DNA of 64,000 bases from an uncultured Desulfobacteraceae bacterium (GCA_903953895.1 CAJBLH010000022.1:1-64000), one strand, 5' to 3'. Counted from the first letter of the stretch, positions 54,653-64,000 are shown. Notes: generated from the letters alone by a model not told the origin. A program made the numbers and translations.

Positions 54653-55110
54653 GATCGGTTACTCTCCAGCATCAGTTTCAGTTCCTGAACAAAATCGTTC
54701 ACATCTTTAAATTCCCGGTAGACAGAGGCAAACCGCACATAGGCGATTTCATCCAGTTCGTGCAGCCGATTCATGACCCGTTCTCCCACGACAGCGGATG
54801 AAATTTCCTTCTTTCCGGTTTCCCGAAGCTCCTGTTCCAGTTCGTCGAGGAAATCCTCGATACTGTTCATGCTGACATTGCGTTTTTCACAGGCTTTGGT
54901 AATGCCGCTGCGAATTTTATCCCTGTTGAATTCTTCCCGCCGGCCGTCTTTTTTGATGATCATCAAGGGAATTTCTTCAATCCGCTCATAGGTTGTAAAG
55001 CGACGGTTGCATGCCAGACATTCCCTGCGCCGGCGAATGACGTGCCCTTCCTTGCTCAACCTGGAGTCGATGACTTTATTTTCCATATCTGCGCAAAACG
55101 GACATTTCAT
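54649..55110 (-). CDS. nrdR: Transcriptional repressor NrdR (153 aa)
   Basis: Zinc-ribbon/ATP-cone repressor of ribonucleotide reductase genes. N-terminal MKCPFCADMENKVIDSRLSKEG and RRRECLACNRRFTTYERIE hold the four zinc cysteines; the ATP-cone follows (KKDGRREEFNRDKIRSGITKACEKR). The ATG at 55110 is the family start; the frame is open to 55224. Overlap with ribD by ATGA indicates coupling. Confidence 0.97.
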   Translation of the reverse strand: MKCPFCADMENKVIDSRLSKEGHVIRRRRECLACNRRFTTYERIEEIPLMIIKKDGRREEFNRDKIRSGITKACEKRNVSMNSIEDFLDELEQELRETGKKEISSAVVGERVMNRLHELDEIAYVRFASVYREFKDVNDFVQELKLMLESNRS

Positions 55111-55123
55111 CGGGCAAATTCCC

Positions 55124-55621
55124 TCAAATTGTCTGAATGACCTCAACGCCTGCTTCTCTGAGCATCGACAGCGACAGCTCGTCAGCATAGCCTTCCTGGT
55201 AGAATATTCGACAGATCCCGGCATTGATGATCATCTTGGTGCAAATGACACAGGGAAGATTGGTACAATACAGAATGGCGTTTTTTATGGAGAAACCATG
55301 GCAGGCGGCCTGAATGATGGCATTTTGTTCCGCATGTATCCCCCGACATAGTTCATGTCTCTGGCCGGACGCCACATTGAGCTGTTCCCGGAGGCACCCG
55401 ATATCCAGGCAATGCGCCAGGCCTGAAGGCGCTCCATTGTAACCTGTTGCAAGAATCCGTTTGTCCTTGACGATGACGGCTCCAACGGACCGTCGTAGAC
55501 AGGTGGAACGACTGGCGACCAGCAGGGCGATATCCATGAAATAGGTTTCCCATGAAGGTCTGCCGCCGCTTTTTTTTTCTGCTGCATCTATCTGCGGATT
55601 CCGGTTTGCCGGTTCCTCCAT
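55124..55621 (-). CDS. Deoxycytidylate deaminase-type protein (165 aa)
   Basis: Zinc-dependent dCMP deaminase-like enzyme (ComEB family) that makes dUMP for thymidylate synthesis. The core is [45 protein letters not shown] with the catalytic Glu, and [15 protein letters not shown] with the zinc cysteines. The ATG at 55621 is preferred to one at 55657. It starts six bases after the glyA stop. Confidence 0.93.
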   Translation of the reverse strand: MEEPANRNPQIDAAEKKSGGRPSWETYFMDIALLVASRSTCLRRSVGAVIVKDKRILATGYNGAPSGLAHCLDIGCLREQLNVASGQRHELCRGIHAEQNAIIQAACHGFSIKNAILYCTNLPCVICTKMIINAGICRIFYQEGYADELSLSMLREAGVEVIQTI

Positions 55622-55626
55622 TGTCG

Positions 55627-56871
55627 TCAATCCTGATAAATCGGAAACGCCCGGCAAAGTTCATGAACTTTTTTTCGGGTCTGTGAGATGATGGTTTCGT
55701 CTAATGGATTTTTCAGCACAGAAACGATCATGTTGGCGATCAGCGCCATTTCCGACGCCTTCATCCCCCGGGTGGTCACGGTTGGGGTTCCGATGCGGAT
55801 GCCGCTGGTGATCTGCGGACTGCGGGTCTCAAATGGAATCGAATTTTTGTTGACCGTAATCCCGGATCGGCCCAGGGCCATTTCAGCATCTTTGCCGGTG
55901 ATGTTTACATTGGTGAGATCCACCAGCATCATATGGTTGTCGGTGCCGTTCGACACCAGATCGACGCCCTGCTCCATGAGGCAGGCGGCAAGTGTAGCGG
56001 CATTGCCCACGACCTGCTGCTGGTAGGTTTTGAATTCATCCATCAGCGCCAGCTTGAAGGCGACGGCTTTGGCGGCGATGACATGCATGAGCGGGCCCCC
56101 CTGAATGCCGGGAAAAACCTGCCGGTTCAGTTTGTCGCTGCAGGGTGTGGCCGATATGATCAAACCACCGCGAGGGCCCCTGAGTGTTTTATGGGTCGTT
56201 GAGGTAACAACATCGGCATGCGGTACCGGTGAAGGATGCAGCCCTGCAGCCACAAGACCCGCAATATGCGCCATATCCACCATGAAATAGGCGCCCACAG
56301 ATCTGGCGATTCGGGCGAATGCTTCGAAATCAATGATTCTGGCATAGGCGCTGGCGCCAGCGACAATCAGATTCGGCTTGACTTTATGGGCAATTTCTTC
56401 AACCGCGTTGTAGTCTATACATCCCGTCCGGGGATCGACGCCGTAGTGGGCGGTTTTATAAAGTCTGCCGGAAAAACTGACCGGGCTGCCGTGCGTCAGA
56501 TGTCCGCCATGGGAAAGGTTCATTCCGAGAATGGTATCTCCGGGGTTCAGAAATGCAAAATAGACGGCCATGTTGGCCTGTGATCCCGAGTGGGGCTGAA
56601 CATTGGCATATGTGGATTGGAACAGCAAGTTGGCTCTTTCAATGGCCAGGCTTTCCGCCATATCGACCCATTCGCAACCGCCGTAATACCGTTTATTTGG
56701 ATATCCTTCGGCATATTTGTTGGTCAGCACGCTGCCCTGGGCATCCATAACAGCCTGACCGGCGATATTTTCCGAAGCAATCAGCTCCAGCGTGTTCTCT
56801 TGTCTTTCATACTCACTGGCAATCACCCTGGCGATATCCGGGTCAATGCGTTCGATGGTGGATAAAATCAA
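55627..56871 (-). CDS. glyA: Serine hydroxymethyltransferase (414 aa)
   Basis: PLP enzyme interconverting serine and glycine with tetrahydrofolate. Motifs: [63 protein letters not shown], and the PLP lysine in [16 protein letters not shown]. The start is a TTG at 56871 ([12 protein letters not shown]); AGAGG lies seven bases upstream, and the longer frame to 57003 is not family-like. It follows rpiB by 19 bp. Confidence 0.96.
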   Translation of the reverse strand: MILSTIERIDPDIARVIASEYERQENTLELIASENIAGQAVMDAQGSVLTNKYAEGYPNKRYYGGCEWVDMAESLAIERANLLFQSTYANVQPHSGSQANMAVYFAFLNPGDTILGMNLSHGGHLTHGSPVSFSGRLYKTAHYGVDPRTGCIDYNAVEEIAHKVKPNLIVAGASAYARIIDFEAFARIARSVGAYFMVDMAHIAGLVAAGLHPSPVPHADVVTSTTHKTLRGPRGGLIISATPCSDKLNRQVFPGIQGGPLMHVIAAKAVAFKLALMDEFKTYQQQVVGNAATLAACLMEQGVDLVSNGTDNHMMLVDLTNVNITGKDAEMALGRSGITVNKNSIPFETRSPQITSGIRIGTPTVTTRGMKASEMALIANMIVSVLKNPLDETIISQTRKKVHELCRAFPIYQD

Positions 56872-56890
56872 CGTGGTACCTCTGAACGGG

Positions 56891-57373
56891 TTATGGGTTA
56901 TTGGCGGCGGATGCGGCAGCAAGGCATCCCATGTTCTCGAATTTGGCGAGCCTCCGCTGGTGCCGTCCACCTTCAAACGGCGTTTCCATCCACGCGGAAA
57001 CAATTTCTCTTGCCAGCACGTCCCCGATGACTCGCCCGCCCAACACCAGGACGTTGGCGTTGTTGTGGCGCCGGCTCATGATGGCGGAGAACAGGTCGTT
57101 ACACAAGGCGGCGCGGACATGCCGAAATTTATTGGCCACCATGGACATACCGAGTCCGGTGCCGCAGAGCAGAATCCCGCGGGAATATTCTCCGGTGGAA
57201 ACCGCACCGGCCACCAGATATCCAAAATCGGGATAATCGACCGACTCGGCGCTGTACGCCCCCACATCGTGAATTTCAACGCCTTTCTGTTTGATAAACG
57301 CTTTGATGTTTTCCTTCAGATCATAGGCTGCATGATCACAGCCCAGGATAATCGGTGCGCCGCTGTCATCCAT
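56891..57373 (-). CDS. rpiB: Ribose 5-phosphate isomerase B (160 aa)
   Basis: Interconverts ribulose 5-phosphate and ribose 5-phosphate. Diagnostic blocks: [55 protein letters not shown] and [14 protein letters not shown]. The first gene of the minus-strand nucleotide/riboflavin run. The C-terminus is slightly extended. Confidence 0.95.
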   Translation of the reverse strand: MDDSGAPIILGCDHAAYDLKENIKAFIKQKGVEIHDVGAYSAESVDYPDFGYLVAGAVSTGEYSRGILLCGTGLGMSMVANKFRHVRAALCNDLFSAIMSRRHNNANVLVLGGRVIGDVLAREIVSAWMETPFEGGRHQRRLAKFENMGCLAAASAANNP

Positions 57374-57576
57374 CGTTGTTTTCCTGAAAAAAATGTGAAA
57401 TTAACCGCCTTACCGGATTAATTATTGAAATATTCCAAAATCCATTTACAATAAATAATATAAAAACACGAGAAAAACAATAATATCTCTTTCATGTCAT
57501 CCGATCCGACACGGTCGCGGTGCTGCAGCAGACGTCTCCCTCCGGCAAGGACCGGGTTTGGATCAACCAGGAAAAT

Positions 57577-57975
57577 ATGGCCAGAAGAAGTGGAAAATCG
57601 GTAAGTTTCGATGCGATGATCAAATTTTTCATGATCCGCTTTGAAATACCCACCCGGCAGGATATTCAAAAAATTGTGAGCCGACTGGATCAACTGGAAA
57701 AAACCATCAAAAAGACTGCTGTCAGCGGAAAATCCAAAAAGTCCGGCAGTCCCAAAACCAGCGGCGGCAGCACCCGCAATTCCGAACGCGACCCGGCGTC
57801 GAACGCTTCAGAAATCATCCTGAAAGCCATCCAGGAATCCGTAGACGGCTTGGACTATGCCGGAATATCTGAAATCACGCATTTCGATGAAAAAAAAATC
57901 CGCAATATCCTGCATCGGCTTCATAAAACCGGTAAAATCCAGCGCAAGCGAAGGGGCCTGTATGTCGCCGATTGA
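57577..57975 (+). CDS. Small winged-helix-like DNA-binding protein, family unknown (132 aa)
   Basis: The N-terminal module (FDAMIKFFMIRFEIPTRQDI, then a coiled coil DIQKIVSRLDQLEKTIKK) is followed by a Ser/Gly/Lys-rich linker. The end (ITHFDEKKIRNILHRLHKTGKIQRKRRGLYV) looks like a winged helix. I recall similar proteins in sulfate reducers without assigned function. The ATG at 57577 has AGGA just upstream; a GTG at 57520 is unsupported. The region 57374-57576 shows no promoter I can support. Its stop abuts the stop of the convergent gene. Confidence 0.75.
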   Translation: MARRSGKSVSFDAMIKFFMIRFEIPTRQDIQKIVSRLDQLEKTIKKTAVSGKSKKSGSPKTSGGSTRNSERDPASNASEIILKAIQESVDGLDYAGISEITHFDEKKIRNILHRLHKTGKIQRKRRGLYVAD

Positions 57976-58689
57976 TCAGTCCAGCTCTTCAGAGAGCAGA
58001 ATGGCTTCCGCAACACTGCGCATGGATTTTCGGGTGGTCATGCTCCGTTTCTGAATCCAGCGATAGGCCTGTTCCCCGGTTTTTCCCCTTCGCAACATCA
58101 GAATCTCTTTGGCCCGTTCAACAAGTTTTCGTGTTTCCAGTTCCTCCTGAATCACGCGGGTTTTCACCATCAATTCGGTGTTGACAATGGCCACCGCCGC
58201 CTGATTGGCGACTGTCTGAATCAGATTGACCTCTGTTTCGGAAAATGCATGCGGTTCTGCCGTAAAACAATTGAGAACGCCAATGACTTTCTCATTTTTG
58301 ACTTGAAGCGGAACACTGACCATGGATACCAGGCCCAAACGTCTGGCCATATCTTTTTCTTTGAAATGCGGCTCATCGAGGACATTCGGAACGATCACCG
58401 GCTTTTTCTGCGCAGCCACATATCCCACGATGCCTTCGTTCATGCTCAGAGATCGATCCTTGAGATAATCCGGATCGATAGCCTGGGTGGCTGTCAGCCG
58501 GATTTTCAGCGGATCGGCGTCTTCATCGATCAGCCACAATGAACAGATTTCCACACCGGTGACCTTGGCGGTTACCATGACGATCAGTTTCAGAATGTCT
58601 TCCTGATAAAGATCCGAGGTAATGGCCCGGCTGATATCCATAATTCCCTTGATGTACTTGTCGTAGGTCTGCGGCGCCAATGTTTCCAT
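57976..58689 (-). CDS. GAF- and ANTAR-domain regulator (237 aa)
   Basis: An N-terminal GAF domain (VTGVEICSLWLIDEDADPLKIRLTAT, IVPNVLDEPHFKEKDMARRLGLVSMVSVPL, IGVLNCFTAEPHAFSETEVNLIQTVANQAAVAI) precedes an ANTAR domain (LVERAKEILMLRRGKTGEQAYRWIQKRSM). ANTAR proteins bind RNA hairpins and prevent transcription termination. The GAF may sense a small ligand. Convergent with the 132-aa gene with no base between stops. Confidence 0.9.
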   Translation of the reverse strand: METLAPQTYDKYIKGIMDISRAITSDLYQEDILKLIVMVTAKVTGVEICSLWLIDEDADPLKIRLTATQAIDPDYLKDRSLSMNEGIVGYVAAQKKPVIVPNVLDEPHFKEKDMARRLGLVSMVSVPLQVKNEKVIGVLNCFTAEPHAFSETEVNLIQTVANQAAVAIVNTELMVKTRVIQEELETRKLVERAKEILMLRRGKTGEQAYRWIQKRSMTTRKSMRSVAEAILLSEELD

Positions 58690-58937
58690 AATCTGTTGCT
58701 ATCCAGTAAAAAATGGTTTATATTTGGAACATATAAGAATCTTAACTACCACAAATACGTTCAGAAAATCCAGAGCTATTGCCGTTTAGTAGAATTCCTC
58801 GGGGTTCGGAATCAACAGGAAATTCCAGCATCTGTTCATCTACAAAGAAATCCCCTGATTTGTCAATATTTAGCATGATAATTATTTGATATTTTTCCAT
58901 TTTTGTTTGCCATAGAACGGCTGTTGAGGTTCACAAG

Positions 58938-60527
58938 ATGCACAGCATTTATACAGATGAAATTAACCGGCGCAGAACCTTTGGGATTATCAGCCATCCC
59001 GATGCCGGAAAAACCACGTTAACCGAAAAATTGCTTCTGTTCGGCGGCGCCATTCAACTGGCCGGAGCCGTCAAGGCCAGAAAAGCCGCTCGGCATGCCA
59101 CCAGCGACTGGATGTCTGTTGAAAAAGAGCGGGGAATTTCCGTTACCACCTCGGTGATGAAATTCAATTACCGGGATTATGAAATCAACCTGCTCGACAC
59201 GCCCGGGCATCAGGATTTTTCCGAAGATACCTACCGCGTACTCACGGCTGTGGACAGCGCGCTCATGGTCATCGACAGCGCCAAAGGCGTCGAGCCCCAA
59301 ACGGAGAAGCTGATGGCAGTCTGCCGCATGCGCAATACGCCCATCATCACCTTTATCAACAAGATGGACAGGGAAGGTATGGCCCCCCTGGATATTCTGG
59401 AAGATATCGAAAACCGCCTTCAAATAGAATGCTCGCCGCTTTCCTGGCCCGTGGGTTCCGGAAAACGATTCAAGGGCGTTTATAACCTTTACCACAAATC
59501 GCTTCATCTGTTTACACCGGGAAGGGAAATCCGCCAGCAGGACGGCATCGTTATCGAAGACATACTAGACCCCCGACTGGATGTACTGCTCGGAGAACAA
59601 GCCAAAGAGCTGCGAGAAGACATCGACCTTCTGATGGGCGCCGCCAATCCCTTTGATCCGGTTGAATATCTCAAGGGAAACCAGAGTCCGGTTTTTTTCG
59701 GCAGCGCCGTCAATAATTTCGGGGTACAGGAACTGCTGGAATCTTTTGTTGAAATGGCGCCCGGCCCCCGGTCCAGACAGACCACAACCCGGGAAGTTCA
59801 TCCGGATGAATCCGATTTTTCAGGTTTTGTATTTAAAATCCAGGCCAACATGGACCCGGCTCACCGGGATCGGATCGCTTTTTTAAGAATCTGTTCAGGA
59901 AAGTTCACCCGAGGGATGAAGGTTCTTCACCACCGAATCGGAAAAGAACTGTCCCTGTCCAATGCCACCATCTTCATGGCTCAGGACAGAGCTCATGTCG
60001 AAGAAGCCTACCCCGGAGACATCATCGGCATTCACAACCATGGCACCATCAAGGTCGGTGATACGTTTACAATCAAAGAACCGTTGAAATTCACCGGTAT
60101 TCCCAACTTCGCTCCGGAACATTTCCGAAGGGTGCGCCTTAAAAATCCTCTCAAAACCAAGCAACTGAGCAAAGGGCTTTACCAACTGGCCGAAGAAGGC
60201 GCAGTTCAGGTGTTTCGTCCGAAACTGGACAACAGCTTCATTTTGGGTGCTGTCGGCGTGCTTCAGTTTGATGTGACCATGGCCCGGTTGAAGGATGAAT
60301 ACGGGGTCGATGCCGTGTATGAGTCCGTCGATTACGCCACCGCCCGCTGGATTTACTGCCCGGACAAAAATCGATTGGCTGTTTTTGAAAAAGAAAACCA
60401 GGCCCGGCTTGCCGGCGACGCTGAAGGTCATCTGGCATACCTGGCCAGGAGCGAATGGAGCCTTGGTTACGAGATGGAGCAATGGCCGGATATCGAATTT
60501 CTCAAGACCCGGGAGCATGGCCAGTGA
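58938..60527 (+). CDS. prfC: Peptide chain release factor 3 (529 aa)
   Basis: GTPase that removes RF1/RF2 from the ribosome. G1 [23 protein letters not shown], the switch region [12 protein letters not shown]3 [15 protein letters not shown]4 NKMD in [12 protein letters not shown]. The RF3-specific C-terminal domain is complete. A 248-bp upstream gap (58690-58937) contains a TTATAT/ATATAA inverted repeat (58718-58736) near the GAF-ANTAR start. It overlaps the convergent TetR gene by 26 bp. Confidence 0.96.
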   Translation: MHSIYTDEINRRRTFGIISHPDAGKTTLTEKLLLFGGAIQLAGAVKARKAARHATSDWMSVEKERGISVTTSVMKFNYRDYEINLLDTPGHQDFSEDTYRVLTAVDSALMVIDSAKGVEPQTEKLMAVCRMRNTPIITFINKMDREGMAPLDILEDIENRLQIECSPLSWPVGSGKRFKGVYNLYHKSLHLFTPGREIRQQDGIVIEDILDPRLDVLLGEQAKELREDIDLLMGAANPFDPVEYLKGNQSPVFFGSAVNNFGVQELLESFVEMAPGPRSRQTTTREVHPDESDFSGFVFKIQANMDPAHRDRIAFLRICSGKFTRGMKVLHHRIGKELSLSNATIFMAQDRAHVEEAYPGDIIGIHNHGTIKVGDTFTIKEPLKFTGIPNFAPEHFRRVRLKNPLKTKQLSKGLYQLAEEGAVQVFRPKLDNSFILGAVGVLQFDVTMARLKDEYGVDAVYESVDYATARWIYCPDKNRLAVFEKENQARLAGDAEGHLAYLARSEWSLGYEMEQWPDIEFLKTREHGQ

Positions 60528-61221
60528 CTTCCGGCGCTTGTTCCTTTATATAAAATGCCTCGATAAAGTTCTGAAGATATGCCGCATACTGATCGACGGA
60601 GATGTTTCTTCTGGCGTGTTTGCTGCGCTTTAGATACCAATCTTGAAGCATGGCCTTGATGATGCCCGCCCCCACCTGCGGGTCATGCGGATAAAATATG
60701 CCTTCCCGCTGACCCTGAACAAGAACATCTCCGATCATTTTTTCAGTTGTCAGGTCGCTGGCCACGGCCTTTTCCTTTTCCGTCCGAGACAGGTTTTTGG
60801 CTTCCATAAAGGAAAAATAAAACCACGGCTGCATGGCCTCGCTCAAATAGAGATGGGTGAGAATAGCCGTGCGTAATTTTGCAAAGGGATGGCTTTCCTC
60901 GGCAATGCATTCTTCCAGTATGCGGGCAAAAAAACTGCGATGCTGCTCCTGAAGGGTTTTCAGGAGGTCTTCCTTGCTGGCGAAATAGGTGTACAGTGAG
61001 CCCATGCTCATGCCGGTTTCACGGCTCAGATCCCGCATGGTCATAGCCTGAAAGCCTTTTTTATTGGCGATCTTGAGGGTGGCGCCGTAGATGATATCCA
61101 GATTCTTTACAGCCGTGGCTTCTTTTTTGATGTGAATGGTTTTTCGATTTTCGAGATAGGTTTTTCGACTGATATCCTGCCTGGATAGATCGTATTTTTT
61201 TTGAAATTCCACAAACGTCAT
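60502..61221 (-). CDS. TetR-family transcriptional regulator (239 aa)
   Basis: The helix-turn-helix lies near residues 60-85 ([27 protein letters not shown]), placed after an unusually long ~45-residue N-terminal part with a Lys/Arg-rich stretch. The ligand domain is helical and of normal size. It ends 26 bp inside the convergent prfC gene. Its target is unknown. The palindrome upstream of mla is of TetR type but there is no evidence that links them. Confidence 0.88.
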   Translation of the reverse strand: MTFVEFQKKYDLSRQDISRKTYLENRKTIHIKKEATAVKNLDIIYGATLKIANKKGFQAMTMRDLSRETGMSMGSLYTYFASKEDLLKTLQEQHRSFFARILEECIAEESHPFAKLRTAILTHLYLSEAMQPWFYFSFMEAKNLSRTEKEKAVASDLTTEKMIGDVLVQGQREGIFYPHDPQVGAGIIKAMLQDWYLKRSKHARRNISVDQYAAYLQNFIEAFYIKEQAPEVTGHAPGS

Positions 61222-61479
61222 TCACCATCTCCCGGATAGATGAAAACATGAAAAAGGGCTGGAAGAAATCGCTGCAATTTCGCCTACCGATAGGTCAGCA
61301 GAGAAGGTTCTCTTTTCAATAATAGATGATAGATATCATTGAATCCTGCCAGGAAAATTCCCCGGGAGTTGAAATAAAATCGACTGACGGAAGCATTCAT
61401 GACCTGCCATGCCCGGTGCGATCCGCACGACAATTGAAACCGGCGTTTGTCGGTCTGCGTTCGATAGGTGGTCATCCAT

Positions 61480-61644
61480 TTACTTGTCTTCCAGAAGTTT
61501 TTCCACATCCGCCACTGTTCCCACCGCCAGCCGTTCGGAAATAAGAACCTTCGCACAGGCAGGACACATGGGAAGACCGATGGTTACATTGGTGCCCAAA
61601 TCTCTCGGGTTTTCTCTGTTCTGAATGATTCTCCATTGCGGCAT
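61480..61644 (-). CDS. Small CxxC protein (54 aa)
   Basis: A short gene that reads MPQWRIIQNRENPRDLG, then VTIGLPMCPACAKVLISERL and VADVEKLLEDK. The ATG has AAGGAG just upstream. One CxxC pair could bind zinc as a dimer or act in redox. Protein-like composition and the ribosome binding site support it; the family is not recognised. The downstream stretch 61222-61479 holds no other gene that I can support. Confidence 0.6.
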   Translation of the reverse strand: MPQWRIIQNRENPRDLGTNVTIGLPMCPACAKVLISERLAVGTVADVEKLLEDK

Positions 61645-61749
61645 GGTCTCCTTTTCCCAGATTTTTTATCGGGCGGGATCACATGTGCCCCTCATGCTTT
61701 CTATCTCAGAACACCTGCATAAATCAAGACAAAACGGGGATCAGCCTGA

Positions 61750-61770
61750 GGGCAGGCTTCAAACCTGCCC
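61750..61770. repeat. Intergenic stem-loop
   Basis: GGGCAGG (61750-61756) and CCTGCCC (61764-61770) form a perfect seven-base stem with a seven-base loop. It lies in the 500-bp gap 61645-62160, where no other gene is supported, and resembles small dispersed GC-rich repeats. There is no T-run. Confidence 0.5.
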
Positions 61771-62018
61771 CCTACCTCGCCCCACCATGCACGTCTGCGC
61801 TGAGACGTCCCATTTTCCTGCATGCCACTTTTTCTTGACGGTTTCTCTCCCTTGTTGCAATGAAATAACACGAAAATCTCCACGATATCCAACTCAAAAA
61901 CGTTGTTTTGCGAAATAAACGACATTGCAAATTGTCGGTCAACCATGATACTGTTTTATCAAGCTTTATAAGTGTTTCCATGCCATTTTTTGCTGTTTAT
62001 CTTTTTATCCATATCCAT

Positions 62019-62061
62019 CCCCTGCTGGGCGAAACTCTCTGCTCATCACCCCTGCTGGGCG
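62019..62061 (+). repeat. Direct repeat of a 13-base element
   Basis: CCCCTGCTGGGCG occurs at 62019-62031 and again at 62049-62061, a 30-base spacing, just upstream of the truncated DUF362 gene. It could be the footprint of duplication or rearrangement. Confidence 0.5.
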
Positions 62062-62160
62062 GGGAGCTTGTTGGCCGAAGCAAAGATCTAATGGTCCATG
62101 AACAGATAGCAACGCCAGAAATCGAGCGCATTTATTTGCTTTTGGATCAAGGAGAACGTG

Positions 62161-62469
62161 TTGATAAAAACGTGTGTTGCCATTATCCGCTATGAAAAAC
62201 CCCTGGAATCTGTTCGAAAAGTTATTGAACTTTGTTCCGGCCTGGATCACCTGCCCCGGTTCGCAAATGTATTCATCAAGCCCAACATCGCCTTCTGTAC
62301 CCGATCCGTTCAGATTCCAAAATGGGGTGTCGTAACCACATTCCGTGTGGTGGATGACATGGTGGGCGCTTCGGCGCTGGGGCATTCAGGAAGCCCGGCC
62401 GCTTTTTGCACTGCACTCATCGAAAAGGAAGCATCTAAATGTCGATGGCAAATCAAGTCTTCATATTGA
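62161..62469 (+). pseudogene. Truncated DUF362-family gene
   Basis: The first ~68 residues (IIRYEKPLESVRKVIELC, FANVFIKPNIAFCTRS, IPKWGVVTTFRVVDDM) match the N-terminus of DUF362 proteins, which are normally about 300-400 residues. After DDMV the sequence becomes unrelated (GASALGHSGSPAAFCT) and stops. The TTG start has AAGGAG six bases upstream, so translation signals remain. The 3' end overlaps the next gene by 31 bp. A deletion joining the 5' part to unrelated DNA is the likely cause. Confidence 0.7.
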
Positions 62470-63464
62470 TTGTCGAGTCAATGGTCGTTTATTTTCTTGT
62501 CCTTTCGGCGCATTCATTGCGCCATAGGTTCGGACCTGTGCATTTTTATGCATTGATCGGCGGCATCACGGCGATCATGTCCTGGGTAACCGATGCCGGT
62601 GTCGCCATTCGGCTGGGTGGAATCACTTTCGTTATCGGCTCTACGGTATTTTACACGTCGCTGCTGCTGGGTGTTTTTGTCGTTTATGTATTTGACGGAC
62701 CGCATGCCACACGAATCGCCATATCCACGGTCGTCGGCGTTTCCGCCATGGTACCCGTCATCGCGGCAGTCCTTCACATGCAGACGGACCTGATCGGCAG
62801 TGCCAGAATTTCCTATATTCCGTTGCCAAGTCTGAGAATCAATATCGCCTCTGTTGTTACAACGCTGATCGATCTGGTTTTTCTGGCCATGGCCTGGGAA
62901 TATCTTGGGAAACCGGATCTGAATCTGAAATTATGGCTCCGGGCCTTTTTGACCCTGCTAGGTGTAATGTGGCTGGATGTCCTTCTTTTTGCAACCGGCG
63001 CATTTGCCGGAACACCCGGGTATCTCGATATCATGAAAGGCACGATCATCAGCCGGTTGATTGTATCTATTTTTGCCTTGCCTTTCTTGTACGCTTACTT
63101 GTACTGGCAAAGCAGGAAAATCGGGATTAAAATTGAAAACCGACCGGTTCTGGCTATTTTGAAACAGGTGGCCGAAATCAAAATTGAACTTTCCCAGGCA
63201 CAGGAAGACATCGAAAGACGGAAATCAGCAGAAAAAGAACGAGACAAGGTAATAGAGGAACTCAAGAAAGTGCTTTCGGAAGTCAAAACATTGCGGGGGT
63301 TTCTGCCGATCTGCTGTATCTGCAAAAATATTCGAGACGATCAGGGGTACTGGAACCAGATAGAATCGTATATCCGGGATCGATCGGAGGCGGAATTCAG
63401 TCATGGAATCTGCCCGAATTGCGCCAAAAAGCATTATCCCGATTTAATTATTCACGATTCGTGA
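62439..63464 (+). CDS. Multi-spanning membrane protein with coiled coil and C-terminal Cys motif (341 aa)
   Basis: About seven membrane segments fill residues 1-225, like the sensing region of membrane signal proteins. A coiled coil follows (IKIELSQAQEDIERRKSAEKERDKVIEELKKVL). The end has PICCICKNIRDDQGYWNQIE and SHGICPNCAKKHYPD, a CxxC...CxxC motif that is common at the end of PAS or receiver proteins in this phylum and may bind metal. No kinase or cyclase domain is present, so output is unknown. AAGGAAG precedes the ATG. Confidence 0.85.
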   Translation: MSMANQVFILIVESMVVYFLVLSAHSLRHRFGPVHFYALIGGITAIMSWVTDAGVAIRLGGITFVIGSTVFYTSLLLGVFVVYVFDGPHATRIAISTVVGVSAMVPVIAAVLHMQTDLIGSARISYIPLPSLRINIASVVTTLIDLVFLAMAWEYLGKPDLNLKLWLRAFLTLLGVMWLDVLLFATGAFAGTPGYLDIMKGTIISRLIVSIFALPFLYAYLYWQSRKIGIKIENRPVLAILKQVAEIKIELSQAQEDIERRKSAEKERDKVIEELKKVLSEVKTLRGFLPICCICKNIRDDQGYWNQIESYIRDRSEAEFSHGICPNCAKKHYPDLIIHDS

Positions 63465-63520
63465 TGATGCGTGTGTTTTGTGGATAAAAAAAACGAATTT
63501 TATGCTAAGGAGAAAGAGCT

Positions 63521-64000
63521 GTGGAATCTTTCAGCAGAGCGCACAAAGGAAGGCTTGCCATTCGGGCGTTCAAAGTTATTGCCGACGCCATGATCATCCG
63601 TGGAAACTACAAACCCTCCGGCGTATCCGGTCAAACGTTGGAAGCGGCGCTTCGGGATCTCAGCCCGGAAATCTACGGCACCATGAATGATTCCCGCAGC
63701 ATTGAAATCAAGGGTCTGGAATATATTCTGGACCGCCTCCCTCGGGGAATCGAAGACTGCACCCGGATTGTTCTGACAGCTCATGAGGCCTTCGAACACA
63801 CCTCCTTTGAAAGAATTCAGCCCAACAAACGCCGCCGGCTGTCCTATCGGGTCAGCGACCATGAAATGTGTTTTGTCATCACCACCGGCCTCAGCGAAAT
63901 TTATGATGTACTGACCCATATCACTTTTCTGAACATTGAGGCGGGCAAAATTTTCCACCAGATGAAGGAATCCGGCGGCGAATACACCAGCGGCTGGAAA
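63521..64000 (+). CDS. Partial protein of unknown family, runs off the window (160+ aa)
   Basis: A GTG start at 63521 has AAGGAG eight bases upstream and the frame stays open to the end. The sequence (SRAHKGRLAIRAFKVIADAM, IEIKGLEYILDRLPRGIEDC, RIVLTAHEAFEHTSFERIQPN) shows no membrane segment or motif I can name. It follows the membrane sensor by 56 bp on the same strand and may be co-transcribed. Confidence 0.8.
   Translation, partial: MESFSRAHKGRLAIRAFKVIADAMIIRGNYKPSGVSGQTLEAALRDLSPEIYGTMNDSRSIEIKGLEYILDRLPRGIEDCTRIVLTAHEAFEHTSFERIQPNKRRRLSYRVSDHEMCFVITTGLSEIYDVLTHITFLNIEAGKIFHQMKESGGEYTSGWK

Noticed and set aside
57490-57565. GC-rich segment before the 132-residue gene considered as a structured RNA
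   Set aside because: No convincing long stem could be drawn; it may simply be an untranslated leader.
61284-61475. A 63-residue minus-strand frame after the CxxC gene
   Set aside because: No ribosome binding site fits and the sequence is not protein-like in composition; a competing frame in the same place is equally weak.

Overview
The window looks like a chromosomal segment of a strictly or facultatively anaerobic member of the Desulfobacterota (formerly Deltaproteobacteria), most plausibly close to the Desulfobacteraceae/Desulfosarcina group. This is inferred from gene content and order, not from a marker gene. Supporting features are an Hcp cluster with an HcpR-type Crp/Fnr regulator, a split ferredoxin-containing glutamate synthase, a NtrY/NtrX pair, a TrpB2-type tryptophan synthase beta chain, a succinyl-CoA:acetate-type CoA transferase, and the rpiB-glyA-dCMP deaminase-nrdR-ribDE-ribAB-ribH-nusB run. 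Most of the sequence is core metabolism and information processing. No tRNA, rRNA, CRISPR array or intact insertion sequence was seen. The only mobile-element trace is the apparent 3' end of a group II intron at the left edge.

Layout: (1) 1-5350: intron tail, a small orphan gene, and a two-gene module of a SNF2 helicase and a 622-residue partner. (2) 5400-10000: nitrosative/oxidative stress island: hcp with an HD-domain gene and a ferredoxin gene downstream, divergent from hcpR, then a ferritin-like gene. A perfect 14-bp palindrome lies between hcp and hcpR. (3) 10130-22310: holA, mlaA and mlaC on the minus strand, divergent from mlaE-mlaF-mlaD-argS-SPOR-gatC-gatA-small ORF-mutL. The divergent region holds a strong palindrome over a sigma70-like promoter, and MlaF carries a degenerate GGDEF domain. 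(4) 22310-25160: minor type IV pilins (fimT-pilV-pilW-pilX). (5) 25250-32260: a heptad-repeat protein, a flavodoxin-like reductase, a histidine kinase/receiver/CoA-transferase run, RNase HI and a small membrane protein. (6) 32490-43560: one minus-strand nitrogen run of a three-subunit glutamate synthase, carA, carB and purF. (7) 43770-48840: a YbaK-type deacylase, ntrY-ntrX and a metallo-hydrolase. (8) 49010-57375: trpB2 and the riboflavin/nucleotide/one-carbon run. (9) 57570-64000: a winged-helix-like protein, a GAF-ANTAR protein, prfC, a TetR regulator, a small CxxC protein, a truncated DUF362 gene, a membrane sensor and a partial gene leaving the window.

The best candidates for undescribed biology are the MlaF-GGDEF fusion with its palindromic operator, the SNF2/partner pair, the HD-ferredoxin pair behind hcp, the NtrX with GAFPGA in place of GAFTGA, and the physical linkage of glutamate synthase, carAB and purF beside ntrYX. 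I did not find a clear defence island or a wholly new system. Functional statements rest on motif recognition by eye. Start codons moved from the longest frame are justified in each entry.
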